The notes under the pieces: generated by a model
What the model saw: the letters and a program-made list of their open reading frames with translations, nothing else
Databases searched by the model: none
What the model was told of the DNA's origin: nothing
Shown here: in pieces, positions 45,588-54,951 of the stretch
How the letters are laid out: the number at the start of each line of letters is the position of its first letter
Numbering within the stretch: position 1 is the stretch's first letter
NCBI GenBank assembly: GCA_021531795.1
Contig: JADYUL010000003.1
Span: forward strand, 216,072 to 280,071
DNA from: Lacrimispora saccharolytica
GTDB lineage: Bacteria; Bacillota; Clostridia; Lachnospirales; Lachnospiraceae
Direction of reading: 5' to 3'
DNA length: 64,000 nucleotides
Translations under genes and position numbers: made by a program

Positions 45588-48437
45588 ATGAACAAAAGTG
45601 ATATTGACAAAATATGTTCAGAAAATAGCAAAAACGAAGCCATTAGTCAGTTGGAAGAACTTCTGAAAGAAGAATATGATGAATATCTGATGTTTCGTTT
45701 AGCACAGCTTCAGTTTATGACCGATCGTAGCAAAGAAGCTATCAAGTGCGTGAAAAAGGCATTGCGCCTGTTTCCAACCGGAGAATACCTTTTAGAATTC
45801 GAAGAGTTACTAAAAAATGGATATACAGAAGAGAATAATCCGAAAAGGGAACAAACCCATAGCACAAATGAAAAGAATATGGAAACTAAGCCACAGACTG
45901 TTAGCTTAGCAACTCAGTTCAGACGAGGTGAAAAAAAGAAGAAGGAACGAAAGATTCCGCGCAATATTCAGGAATGCTTTGAGGATACTGTGGGAATGGA
46001 GACCGTGGCAAAGGAACTGGATAGCTTTTACAACGTGTTGAGATTGCAGCAGGAAAGAAAAAATAATGATTTTCAAGCGGAGCTTATACGAACAACAAAT
46101 TTTGCAGTAATTGGAAAACGCGGAAGCGGAAAAACAATGGTTGGCAAAATTATTGCACAGCTTTTGTGTGATTTTGGAATCCGGGATTCTGAAGAACCGG
46201 TGTTTCTGGATGCTTTAGAATTATCTCGTGCGTATGAAAGTGATAAGGAACAAGGCATCAAAACGTTGTTTGGGCAGCTTACGGATGCTACGGTAATTAT
46301 AGAGAAAATGGACTTGCTTCTTGAACCTGATGAGAATGGTAATGCGGGATGTTTGCGGGAAATTGCCATTGAACTCGAACGGGTAATGAAAGAAAAACGC
46401 GAAGAAATTTCACTAATTCTTACAGGAAGCGAGAAAAGCATAAAAAAACTGTTTGAATTCAATGCAACTTTGGAGGATTGCCTGTTTGGGCAGATTACCA
46501 TACCAAGTTACTCGGTACAAGAGCTTGCCCAAATTGGAGAAAAACTGGCAAAAGAGAGAGCATTATTAATCCATGAGTCGGCAAAAAAGAATTTTATGCG
46601 CAGGATTGAAATGGAATATCGTTCCTCAGAGTTTTTAAATAGTATTTCACTTGGAAGGTATTTGGATGAAGCATCCATAAATATGGCAGAGCGCTTGAGC
46701 GATTTAGACAGTATAGAAGAATCGCAGATGGTAACTTTAAGACCGGAAGATTTCAATATGGAAGTTGAGGAAGAAAATCTTGGCGAACTGCTTGAACAAC
46801 TGGATAACATGGTTGGACTTCATTCTATAAAAGAACAGATAAGAAAACGAATTGTCACATTACAGGCAGAAGAACAAGCCAGAGAGGCTGGTTCCCAAAG
46901 AAAAGAAACGAAAATGTCTCTACATATGCTGTTTATGGGCAATCCGGGAACAGGTAAAACAACAGTGGCGAATCTGCTTGGTAAGATTTATCAACAACTT
47001 GGAATCCTGCCAAGAGGAAATAGAATGATATCCTGCACCCGTTCAGATTTAGTCGGGAAATATCAAGGGCATACAGCAAAGCTTGTGCAGGAAAAGGTAA
47101 AAGAGGCCATGGGAGGAATCCTGTTTATCGATGAAGCCTATGCTCTTTGCAGAGATGATGGGGACACGTTTGGACACGAGGCGGTAGATGAATTAATCGC
47201 AGCCATGGAAAATAACCGGGATAATTTGATGGTAATTCTGGCTGGATATTCAGAAGAAATGGATGAATTTTTAAAGAGTAATCCGGGCTTTGCCAGCCGT
47301 ATCCGCAACGAGATTATTTTTGAAGATTATACAACGGCGGAAATGGTTCAGATTGCTAAAAATATGGTCAAATCCCGTGGAATGCGATTTGCACCGGATA
47401 CGGAGAGTACATTGTACGAGCTGTTTGAAACAAAATCCAAAGTGCCGGATTTTGGTAATGCCAGAGGTGTACGAAATGTACTGGACGATGTACTGGAAGG
47501 AATGAACGAAAGGCTTGCAAATGCGTCGTCCGGTAAAAGAATAGTTACCAGGACAGAATATGACGTGATTACGAAAGAAGATTTACAAAAAATACTGGAT
47601 AAAAAAACAGCCGAAGAGAAATCACTGGATGACCTTTTGAAGGAACTATCGGAGTTGACCGGATTAAGCGGGGCAAAAGCAAAGGTTCAGGAACTGGTGG
47701 ATAATCTGGAAGTAAAAAAGGCAATGAAGGAGCATGGACTTGAGGTGGATGATGGACATGGTACATTGCACCTTGTATTTAAAGGAAATGCAGGAACCGG
47801 TAAGACAACGGTAGCCAGATTACTGGGACAGATTTACTGTAAGCTTGGTATTTTGAAGAAAAATGTATTTGTTGAAACCGGCAGAAAAGACCTGGTAGGC
47901 AGCTATCAGGGACATACGGCGAAAAATGTAATGAAAAAGATTAAGGAGGCAGAAGGAGGGATACTGTTTATCGACGAAGCCTATACTCTGGTAAATGGCG
48001 ACCATGATGATTTTGGAAGGGAGGCGGTTAGTACATTAGTTGCAGAGCTGGAGAACAGACGTGAGAGTCTAATGGTTATTTTAGCAGGCTATGGTAAGGA
48101 TATGGATCAATTTCTTGATGTGAATCAGGGGCTGGCAAGTCGTTTGGCAAATGAAATTGTATTTGAGGATTACTCAGAGGACGAATTGTATCAGATTTAT
48201 GGATATCAGGTCAGGAAAGCCGGGCTGATTAGTCCGATAGAACTGGAAGAAACGGTAAGAGAACTAATCCGAAAAAGAATGAAGGAAAAAGATTTTGGAA
48301 ATGCCAGAGGTATCCGAAATATCGTGGAACAGGTCGAAAAACGAAAGAATTCAAGAATTGCTGTGGCGCTTCGAAATAAGGAACAATTATCAAAGGAACA
48401 GATGATAACATTAGTAGAACAGGATTTTAATGAGTAG
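45588..48437 (+). CDS. Three-module AAA+ ATPase (CbbX/SpoVK-like)
   Basis: 949 residues. Residues 1-~125 are helical and TPR-like. Module 1 (~130-400) has Walker A GKRGSGKT at 176-183 but a degenerate Walker B (VIIEKMD). Modules 2 and 3 are complete CbbX/SpoVK-type domains: Walker A GNPGTGKTT (451) and GNAGTGKTT (733), Walker B ILFIDEA (D515-E516 and D796-E797), with SYQGHTA/KYQGHTA and GFASRI/GLASRL segments. It probably remodels a protein partner, perhaps with the Hsp70. Confidence 0.9.
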   Translation: MNKSDIDKICSENSKNEAISQLEELLKEEYDEYLMFRLAQLQFMTDRSKEAIKCVKKALRLFPTGEYLLEFEELLKNGYTEENNPKREQTHSTNEKNMETKPQTVSLATQFRRGEKKKKERKIPRNIQECFEDTVGMETVAKELDSFYNVLRLQQERKNNDFQAELIRTTNFAVIGKRGSGKTMVGKIIAQLLCDFGIRDSEEPVFLDALELSRAYESDKEQGIKTLFGQLTDATVIIEKMDLLLEPDENGNAGCLREIAIELERVMKEKREEISLILTGSEKSIKKLFEFNATLEDCLFGQITIPSYSVQELAQIGEKLAKERALLIHESAKKNFMRRIEMEYRSSEFLNSISLGRYLDEASINMAERLSDLDSIEESQMVTLRPEDFNMEVEEENLGELLEQLDNMVGLHSIKEQIRKRIVTLQAEEQAREAGSQRKETKMSLHMLFMGNPGTGKTTVANLLGKIYQQLGILPRGNRMISCTRSDLVGKYQGHTAKLVQEKVKEAMGGILFIDEAYALCRDDGDTFGHEAVDELIAAMENNRDNLMVILAGYSEEMDEFLKSNPGFASRIRNEIIFEDYTTAEMVQIAKNMVKSRGMRFAPDTESTLYELFETKSKVPDFGNARGVRNVLDDVLEGMNERLANASSGKRIVTRTEYDVITKEDLQKILDKKTAEEKSLDDLLKELSELTGLSGAKAKVQELVDNLEVKKAMKEHGLEVDDGHGTLHLVFKGNAGTGKTTVARLLGQIYCKLGILKKNVFVETGRKDLVGSYQGHTAKNVMKKIKEAEGGILFIDEAYTLVNGDHDDFGREAVSTLVAELENRRESLMVILAGYGKDMDQFLDVNQGLASRLANEIVFEDYSEDELYQIYGYQVRKAGLISPIELEETVRELIRKRMKEKDFGNARGIRNIVEQVEKRKNSRIAVALRNKEQLSKEQMITLVEQDFNE

Positions 48438-48451
48438 AAAGGAAAAAGGAG

Positions 48452-49432
48452 ATGGGTTTATTTAATTCATTTGGAGCTAAGAATAATGAAAAGAAAGATA
48501 CATTAGAGGAATTACAGGAAAAACAGATGGAATGTTTAGAGCGTCTTGATGCCGTAACAGACGGGAATAGGCGTGCACAATTACAAGAGGAACTTAAGGA
48601 AATAGAGAGAAAAATTGCTGAATTGAATTCCGTAGCAGGAAACCAGAGTACTGGTATGTTTAGAGATACGGCAGAAGATTTGGATTCACTAAAGGGTGCA
48701 CGTGCTACACAAACAGAAACAATAATAAAAACAGAACCACCGGTTGCAACAAAGAGTGAAGAGCAATTGTTGGACGAGGCGTTAGCTATGCTTGCAACAC
48801 CAAATTATGAAGAAGGTGTAAAGAGAATTATTGAGCTTGCAGAACAGGGATATGATTGGGCACAAAAAAAACTTGGGGTAATGTACTATAATGGTGAACG
48901 AGTGCAAAAAGATATGGCTAAAGCTATTTTTTGGAATCAGAAAGCAGCAGAGCAGGGAAATGTAGATGCACAGAGAAATTTAGGAGTTTTTTATATGAGT
49001 GGACAAGGAGTAGCGCAAAACTATGAGAAGGCAATGTACTGGTATGAGAAAGCAGCAGAACAGGGAAATGTAGATGCACAGTTCAATTTAGGAATGATGT
49101 ATGAAGAAAATATAGGAATAGCGCAAAACTACGAGAAGGCAGTGTACTGGTATGAGAAAGCAGCAGAACAAGGATTTGACGAAGCACTTGTTGAGGCAGG
49201 AAGGATGTATTTATTTGGAAATGGTGTGTTAATAAATTATGAGAAAGCAGCAAGTTATTTCCTGGCAGGAAGCAATCAAGGAAATGCAAGAGGAAAGTAT
49301 TTTCTTGGAGCTATGTATTATAATGGGCAAGGGGTGCCTAAAAATATAAATAAAGCAGTAGAACTGCTTCGTGCTTCCGCAGCACAAGGATTAGACGTCG
49401 CGCAGGAATTTCTTAGAGATATAGGATATTAA
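48452..49432 (+). CDS. Sel1-repeat protein with N-terminal coiled coil
   Basis: 326 residues, 14 bp after the AAA gene (AGGAAAAAGGAG upstream). Residues ~12-60 form a coiled coil (EKQMECLERLDAV, LQEELKEIERKIAEL), a Ser/Thr linker follows, and from ~108 there are about six Sel1 repeats (e.g. DAQRNLGVFYMSGQGVAQN, YEKAMYWYEKAAEQGN). No signal peptide, so cytoplasmic. Sel1 arrays bind other proteins; here it is the likely adaptor or sensor of the cluster. Confidence 0.88.
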   Translation: MGLFNSFGAKNNEKKDTLEELQEKQMECLERLDAVTDGNRRAQLQEELKEIERKIAELNSVAGNQSTGMFRDTAEDLDSLKGARATQTETIIKTEPPVATKSEEQLLDEALAMLATPNYEEGVKRIIELAEQGYDWAQKKLGVMYYNGERVQKDMAKAIFWNQKAAEQGNVDAQRNLGVFYMSGQGVAQNYEKAMYWYEKAAEQGNVDAQFNLGMMYEENIGIAQNYEKAVYWYEKAAEQGFDEALVEAGRMYLFGNGVLINYEKAASYFLAGSNQGNARGKYFLGAMYYNGQGVPKNINKAVELLRASAAQGLDVAQEFLRDIGY

Positions 49433-49557
49433 AGGAAATGTTGATGGTTCACTTAGAGTGTCTTGATAATGTACTGGGTAAGAATGGACAATTATAATTG
49501 TAGGCTGAGTGTGTGGGAATAAGTGTTCAGAGTTATGTATAGGAAGGAAATTTGTAA

Positions 49558-50331
49558 ATGCCAAGAACAATTGACAAATTGGTTGATACATTTCATCTGT
49601 TGTGTCAACAAGGGGTGTATTATGAGCAAGAGTTATTTACAAAGTTTCAGGATATGTTTCTTGTAAAAGGTATTAATGGAGTCACTATTATACATAGTCA
49701 TAGAAGTATGGTAAAATTTCGTAATGGAACAAGTTTCGAAAAGAGTGAACTTGGAGATGTTTTGTTGTTCTTTTTTGAACCCAATACGGGAAAAGTAAGG
49801 CAACTCTTTTTGCAATTCAAATTGTGCAAAACTAAATCTAGCGCGACTGAGCGTAGTATTCCATATAATGCTATAAATGATAAGCAATTACGTCTTTATT
49901 CAAAGCATCCAAAGGTTGAGTTTGCAGCAAGTAGAAAAGCATCTTTTCCTTTTCATGAAGATATCTTGAAGGATAAGAAATATGGTATAAAAAAACTAGA
50001 AAATTCTGGGACAATGTATGTTGTAATGGAAGATTCAGTACCATATCCAGAGTTTTATGTTATCGGACCAGAGCATTTGGACATACATCATACTAGACCT
50101 AAGAAAATTGTATGGAAAAAAGGTGCATCGATAGAAATAGACTCATCAAGCAAGTATGAATATCTTGTGTATGCTGAGTCTTTATCGGATTTTTTGAAAT
50201 GTGCTAGTGAGATGAAGGTTGGAATGGAAATAAGTGAAACTGACTACGTGAAATATTTGGAGAAGGGTGTAAAAGGTAAGGTACCAATTCCAATCATTGC
50301 TATTGATGTAAAAACATTAAGAGAGGAATAG
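49558..50331 (+). CDS. Unknown protein with PD-(D/E)XK-like motif
   Basis: 257 residues, behind AGGAAGGAAATTTGTAA. The segment E64-L-G-D67 ... L-F-L-Q86-F-K88 places an acidic residue on a strand and a Q-x-K on the next strand, the arrangement of the restriction-endonuclease-like (PD-(D/E)XK) core. No other domain is recognised. A nuclease function is an inference from this motif; the region after 150 (YPEFYVIGPEHLDIHH) shows no known pattern. It is 125 bp after the Sel1 gene and 4 bp before the next ORF. Confidence 0.6.
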   Translation: MPRTIDKLVDTFHLLCQQGVYYEQELFTKFQDMFLVKGINGVTIIHSHRSMVKFRNGTSFEKSELGDVLLFFFEPNTGKVRQLFLQFKLCKTKSSATERSIPYNAINDKQLRLYSKHPKVEFAASRKASFPFHEDILKDKKYGIKKLENSGTMYVVMEDSVPYPEFYVIGPEHLDIHHTRPKKIVWKKGASIEIDSSSKYEYLVYAESLSDFLKCASEMKVGMEISETDYVKYLEKGVKGKVPIPIIAIDVKTLREE

Positions 50332-50335
50332 GAGA

Positions 50336-50818
50336 ATGAATGACAGTTTATTCATACAACAGAAGAACAGGGAATCACTCAGTAAAGCTAATAACATAGC
50401 CGTATCATCTGTGGCTCCAATAAAACAAGGAAAGTCTCACGAATGTAACTGCTCGGTAGCGGATAAGAAACTACTGAAAATGCCTAGGACTAATGCATAC
50501 ATTCATGCAATGCAAAATATGGATGCACCGAGTGAAACTGATAAAAAAATAATGAATGACCTGCAAACGAAAACGGTAAATAATAAGCTTTTAGGAATTT
50601 TGGCAGAATGTGGTATTCCGGGGTGCATTATTCATGCCATTGATAAATGGGGAAATATCATTAACCATTTTCAAAGTTTGGAAGAAATGGATAGTGACCT
50701 TAGGGAAGGCTATCATGTTTTTACTCAGCATCCGGGTTGCGTAAGTGTAGAAGTGTATACCTTCACGTTCTGCGTATTATATGACGATGGAACAGTAAAG
50801 TTTATTGAACGAGAATAG
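50336..50818 (+). CDS. Unknown protein, last gene of the Hsp70-AAA cluster
   Basis: 160 residues, 4 bp after the nuclease-like gene with AGAGAGGAATAGGAGA upstream. Residues 1-85 are polar and Ser/Asn/Lys-rich with two cysteines (ECNCSV), probably disordered; residues 90-160 look folded (LLGILAECGIPGCIIHAID, VEVYTFTFCVLYDDGTVKF). No family is recognised. Close spacing implies co-translation; substrate, effector or immunity roles are all possible. Confidence 0.55.
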   Translation: MNDSLFIQQKNRESLSKANNIAVSSVAPIKQGKSHECNCSVADKKLLKMPRTNAYIHAMQNMDAPSETDKKIMNDLQTKTVNNKLLGILAECGIPGCIIHAIDKWGNIINHFQSLEEMDSDLREGYHVFTQHPGCVSVEVYTFTFCVLYDDGTVKFIERE

Positions 50819-50865
50819 CATAAGGTAAGCACAAAGCAATAAGGTAAAAAATAGGGATAATCAAA

Positions 50866-50995
50866 GTTCTTGAGGGTTTGCCAAACTTGTTGAGGGTCTT
50901 TCGTGAGGGTTTGGCGTAAAAAATAGCATAGTTGTTGAGGGTTCTTCGTGAGGGTCTGAGTTGAGGGCCTTTCATGAGGGGCTAACTTGAGAGTA
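50866..50995 (+). repeat. Array of TTGAGGGT/GTGAGGGT motifs
   Basis: (T/G)TGAGGG(T/C) occurs eight or so times in 130 bp, often as TTGAGGGTCTTTCGTGAGGG pairs. No ORF or promoter is seen; it lies between the cluster and the terminator that follows. Confidence 0.6.
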
Positions 50996-51000
50996 TGAGA

Positions 51001-51030
51001 CAGGGTCTGGCATAACACCAGACCCTTAAA
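51001..51030. terminator. Bidirectional terminator
   Basis: AGGGTCTGG and CCAGACCCT (51002-51026) flank a 7-nt loop; it sits between convergent units (the cluster on + and the ISL3-associated gene on -). Confidence 0.8.
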
Positions 51031-51036
51031 TTATAT

Positions 51037-51243
51037 TTAGTCTATTTCGTATTCTTCCGGATAAGGGATTCCGTGCTCATCCAGGAGGTGTCGCAGTTCT
51101 TGGATATATTTGTACTTGCGTTCGATTTCAATCCAGTTTCCGTGACACAATGTGTGGCATTCTTCTAATTCTTGTCTTGTGATTTCATAATCAAGCCAGA
51201 GTATGCATTTATGGTCTTTGCTAAAAGCGCAGTAGTTTTCCAT
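51037..51243 (-). CDS. Small ISL3-associated protein
   Basis: 68 residues from ATG 51243 (GGAGGATCCT upstream), not the longer frame from 51306. Acidic and helical with three cysteines and HTLCHGNWIEIERKYKYIQ. I associate such proteins with ISL3 transposases in Lachnospiraceae; function unknown. It follows the transposase fragment by 10 bp. Confidence 0.55.
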   Translation of the reverse strand: MENYCAFSKDHKCILWLDYEITRQELEECHTLCHGNWIEIERKYKYIQELRHLLDEHGIPYPEEYEID

Positions 51244-51253
51244 AGGATCCTCC

Positions 51254-51733
51254 TTAAAATTCATCTTCTTCAAAATATGAGACAGGATTATAATCAGATA
51301 CTCCATTTAGAACCGGAGCTGATCGTGTGGCATAGAGGAAGCGATTCCTGAAATGTTCAAAATTTCGAAAGCCTCTCCCTAGCCGCTTAAGATCTTTAAC
51401 TTTTCTGTTGATTGATTCAATTGGACCATTGGATAATCGGCTGTCATATATCTTTCCATTACCAATCTTTTCAACCATTATGAATGAGTTGATGATAGGG
51501 TCTTTATATTTCTCCAATAAGCTGGCGAAATCTCTGAACATTTCATATGATGATTTTTTGTAGATATCTATTAATTCGTCAATTTCAGTACGTGCAGCAA
51601 TCGGATTGCCACCATTGCGTGAGTTGAATAACACATACTGTTCCTTAAGGTCGCGGAAATCCTTAAGGTTAGAATCAATACGAAAAAGCCAATCCTCATA
51701 ATCGTAAGTGTTCCCGACAATGAAATCGCTTAA
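51254..51733 (-). pseudogene. C-terminal fragment of an ISL3-family transposase
   Basis: The frame continues upstream of ATG 51634 to a stop at 51731-51733 without a plausible start, so the N-terminus is lost. KIYDSRLSNGPIESINRKVK with the final Glu, then RRLGRGFRNFEHFRNRFLY-like residues, is the ISL3 C-terminus. The break lies near 51733; beyond it is unrelated AT-rich DNA with repeated CTACGACATT (51751-51770). Confidence 0.82.
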
Positions 51734-51949
51734 TTAGACGGTTTTCTACGACATTCTACGACATTGTACGGGGTCGGATAAACCGATATAAACTGACATA
51801 AACAGTCAACAAAGCATCTAACAAATCACGTTCAATCTTGAGACGTGACGGTGAAAATGTGTTGTAGACTAGTCAAATTCACGGATGAAGACGTTCGTAT
51901 TGTTCAAGTAAATATAGTATCTTGAGGGATAGCTTAAGATAAAAATACA

Positions 51950-51990
51950 GACACTTTGTTACAGGTGAAAACCTGAAACAAGGTGTCTTT
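51950..51990 (+). terminator. Hairpin before the parA remnant
   Basis: GACACTTTGTT...CAGGT-GAAA-ACCTG...AACAAGGTGTC followed by TTTTTATTTT. It resembles the hairpin before the intact parA (21175). Confidence 0.8.
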
Positions 51991-52010
51991 TTATTTTCTC
52001 GGAACTCTCC

Positions 52011-52244
52011 ATGCCTTCTCGTGGGATGATGACTATTAATGCACTTACAGCTGCAGATAGTGTGCTTATTCCTGTTCAGACAGCGTATTTACCGGTGAAT
52101 GGATTACAGCAGCTCATTTCTACTATTAATAAAGTAAAGAGACAACTGAATCGTAAATTGAAGATTGAAGGCATCGTAATGACTATGGTGGATTTTAGAA
52201 CAGTATACGCAAGAGATATCTTTGAGAAGATTCATCTTTTATGA
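52011..52244 (+). pseudogene. Internal fragment of a parA gene
   Basis: MPSRGMMTINALTAADSVLI through GIVMTMVDFRT corresponds to the middle of ParA, after Walker B. The Walker A half and C-terminal ~60 residues are missing. It is closer to typical plasmid ParA than to the intact copy at 21534, so it comes from another replicon. It ends 7 bp before the MATE gene stop. Confidence 0.8.
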
Positions 52245-52250
52245 ATCAGC

Positions 52251-53588
52251 TTAGGCTCTAAACGGATCTTTCCAGGGACCGTGTGAATAAAAGTAAACAG
52301 ATAAAAAGGTTGCAGTACACCAGCCAATTGGCCATGCAGTCCAGATACCGATGTAACCAAGAGTTGTTTTGGATAAAAGAAAAGCAAGAACTACACGAAG
52401 AATCAAGTCTGTAAAGGTGGCAATCATAAACTTGTTCATCATACTGGCACCACGAAGTATTCCATCTGCAACTAATTTTGTCGAAACCACAAAGTAAAAT
52501 GGAGCAAGGATTCTTAAGTACATTGTGGCAGAGTGTAAAGCTTCACTGGATGGGCTCTTAAGGAAAAATCTTAGTAGTGCATGAGGAAAAATCATATACA
52601 AAAGACAAAGTGGTAAACACAGACCCCATACGAGCTTAAGTCCAGCTTTGAAGCCATCAGATATGCGCGACATTTTTCCAGCACCGATATTTTGAGAGGC
52701 ATAGTTTGAAACTCCGTTTCCGAGTGTTGTAAACGAAGTAATAACAAGATTATTGAGTTTTACACCGGCAGAATAACCAGCAATTACACCTGCTCCAAAG
52801 CCATTTATTACACCCTGAATAATAATATTTCCTATGGAAATAAAACTTTGTTGAAGGATGCTTGGAATAGCAATAGCACAAAATTGTTTAAATAATAAGA
52901 CATCAAAGACAGTAGGTCTATCTGATGTCTCTGTTTTTTTCAGGCGAAAAAAGACTACGGTTATTGCCAAAATACAGCTGACTCCCTGACAAAGAAAAGT
53001 TGCCCATGCAACTCCTGCAATTCCCATTTCAAATTGTTTTACAAAAAGAATGTCAATACCGATATTTGTTACTGATGATACTGCAAGAAAGTAAAAAGGA
53101 GTTTTTGAGTCTCCTAAAGCAGAGAATATTCCGGTTGCAATGTTATAGAAAAAGACAAATGGGAGTCCCAATATATAAATATCGAGGTATAGCTTTGAGC
53201 CAGCAAATAGCTCAGATGGCGTGTTTATCATCCCCAGTAATGTACTACCACAGAAAATACCAATCAACATGAGTAAAATACAGACAATCGTACTTGAGAG
53301 CATAGCTGTAATAACAGCAGACTTCATTTTTGTATAGTCTTTACTTCCAAAATATCTTGATGTGATTACAGAGCAACCAATATTACAACCGAAGGCAAAT
53401 GCAATGAAAATTAGTGTTATTTCATAACTGTTACCGACTGCAGCTAATGCGTTTTCTCCGATATAGCGTCCAGCAACCCATGAGTCTGCAATATTATATA
53501 ATTGTTGGAAAATAATACTTCCAAATAGTGGAAGACAAAATTTCCAAAGAACCTTTTCTGGATTACCGATTGTTAGATCCTTGTTCAT
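52251..53588 (-). CDS. MATE-family multidrug/metabolite transporter
   Basis: 445 residues with about 12 hydrophobic segments. MATE signatures are LFGSIIFQQLYNIADSWVAG at the N-terminus and GVIAGYSAGVKLNNLV in the second half. It should export cationic drugs or metabolites by Na+ or H+ exchange; the substrate is unknown. Divergent from a LysR regulator with 106 bp between, which probably controls it. Confidence 0.92.
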   Translation of the reverse strand: MNKDLTIGNPEKVLWKFCLPLFGSIIFQQLYNIADSWVAGRYIGENALAAVGNSYEITLIFIAFAFGCNIGCSVITSRYFGSKDYTKMKSAVITAMLSSTIVCILLMLIGIFCGSTLLGMINTPSELFAGSKLYLDIYILGLPFVFFYNIATGIFSALGDSKTPFYFLAVSSVTNIGIDILFVKQFEMGIAGVAWATFLCQGVSCILAITVVFFRLKKTETSDRPTVFDVLLFKQFCAIAIPSILQQSFISIGNIIIQGVINGFGAGVIAGYSAGVKLNNLVITSFTTLGNGVSNYASQNIGAGKMSRISDGFKAGLKLVWGLCLPLCLLYMIFPHALLRFFLKSPSSEALHSATMYLRILAPFYFVVSTKLVADGILRGASMMNKFMIATFTDLILRVVLAFLLSKTTLGYIGIWTAWPIGWCTATFLSVYFYSHGPWKDPFRA

Positions 53589-53694
53589 AACACGAATACC
53601 CCACTTGAATATTTTTCATGGCATATTATAATGAGAATGCTAATATAAGTAAAAAGTATATATGATATGAAAAACATATCAAAAGGATATGACA

Positions 53695-54582
53695 ATGAAT
53701 ATAACATATGATTATTACAGAATCTTTTATTATGTAGCTAAATACGGAAGCTTTACGAAAGCTGCCGAGATTATAGGAAATAGTCAGCCTAATATAACAA
53801 GAGCAATGAATAACCTGGAAAGTCAGATTGGACTTAAGCTCTTTATAAGAAATAAACGTGGAATTGTTTTAACCCCAGAAGGGGAACAGCTTTTTGAGCA
53901 TATAAAGGTTGCCTTCTTTCATATTTATCAGGCAGAAGAAGAGATGAAGAATCAAAGTTCGATGGCCAGTGGAAGTGTTGTTATAGGAGTAAGTGAGATT
54001 GCGTTACATGAAGTACTGTTACCTGTTCTTTCTGGGTTTAATAAAAAATATCCTGATATAAAAATTCAGATAACAAATCAGTCTACGCCTATCACGTTAG
54101 AAGCACTTCGTTTGTCACAGGTACAGTTTGCGCTAGTAACAACTCCATTTGATATAAAGAAGCCAATGAAATCTATACCTATTAAAGAGTTTGATGAATT
54201 GCTGATGGCAAGTGAAAACTTTAGGGAGTTAAAGAAGGGAAAACAATCGTTAATAGAACTAGTAAAATATCCGTGGATTTCGTTGCTTCCAGGTACTGCA
54301 ACAAGAACGTATCATGAGGATTTCTTTGCAGATAATAGTCTTGATTTTACACCACAAATGAGTGTTGCAACTACTGATCAGGTATTACCTATGATAAAGG
54401 CTGGATTGGGAATTGGATTTGTACCGAAAAATATGATGGAATCAACAGAAGGTTTGATTACTGTGAAACTGGATAAGGAACCAAAGCGTAGGAGTGTATG
54501 CCTTGTTACGGATGAAGAACATCCGTTGTCTGCAGCTAGTTTGGCGCTTTTAGAAGTAATTAAGGGAATGGCCGGTATTTGA
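53695..54582 (+). CDS. LysR-family transcriptional regulator
   Basis: 295 residues from ATG 53695 (AAAAGG 8 bp upstream; ATG 53689 is too close). N-terminal winged helix: YYVAKYGSFTKAAEIIGNSQ, RAMNNLESQIGLKLFIRNKRG. C-terminal effector domain from about 90 (GSVVIGVSEIALHEVLLPVL). Divergent from the MATE gene, hence its likely regulator; the effector is not predictable. Confidence 0.92.
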   Translation: MNITYDYYRIFYYVAKYGSFTKAAEIIGNSQPNITRAMNNLESQIGLKLFIRNKRGIVLTPEGEQLFEHIKVAFFHIYQAEEEMKNQSSMASGSVVIGVSEIALHEVLLPVLSGFNKKYPDIKIQITNQSTPITLEALRLSQVQFALVTTPFDIKKPMKSIPIKEFDELLMASENFRELKKGKQSLIELVKYPWISLLPGTATRTYHEDFFADNSLDFTPQMSVATTDQVLPMIKAGLGIGFVPKNMMESTEGLITVKLDKEPKRRSVCLVTDEEHPLSAASLALLEVIKGMAGI

Positions 54583-54620
54583 GTACTGGAAATTCTTATT
54601 TTGCTGTTTGAGGTATAAGG

Positions 54621-54703
54621 ATGTTAATTGAAACAGAAAGATTAATCATAACTGAGTTTACAATGGATATGGCTCAGGTTGTTCAGGAAAATTCAGTGGA
54701 TGA
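54621..54703 (+). pseudogene. 5' fragment of a GNAT acetyltransferase gene
   Basis: ATG 54621 behind GGTATAAGG. MLIETERLIITEFTMDMAQ is a RimJ-type GNAT start, but after about 28 codons it runs into a terminator hairpin and stops. No acetyl-CoA motif remains. Confidence 0.65.
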
Positions 54704-54707
54704 AGAT

Positions 54708-54736
54708 AAGGATCAGCGTAAGCTGGTCCTTTTCTT
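54708..54736 (+). terminator. Terminator after the GNAT fragment
   Basis: AAGGATCAGCG-TAA-GCTGGTCCTT followed by TTCTTT. It may be the original terminator of a gene now deleted. The stretch 54737-54951 has no supported gene. Confidence 0.75.
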
Positions 54737-54951
54737 TACTTTGAATTATGTATTGACTGGCGATGCATTCCGTGATATATAAGTGGTAGAACCAAGTGGT
54801 ACTACCAGTTAGTTCGACCATTAAACGAGGTAAGGAATAGCCATGAGTAACAATTCGATAAGCGAGCACCAGAAAGTAATAGATCATTGGTGACCATGCG
54901 TATTTTTAAGGACGATTTTCATACTAGAAAAATATTGGACAGATTAGAATT

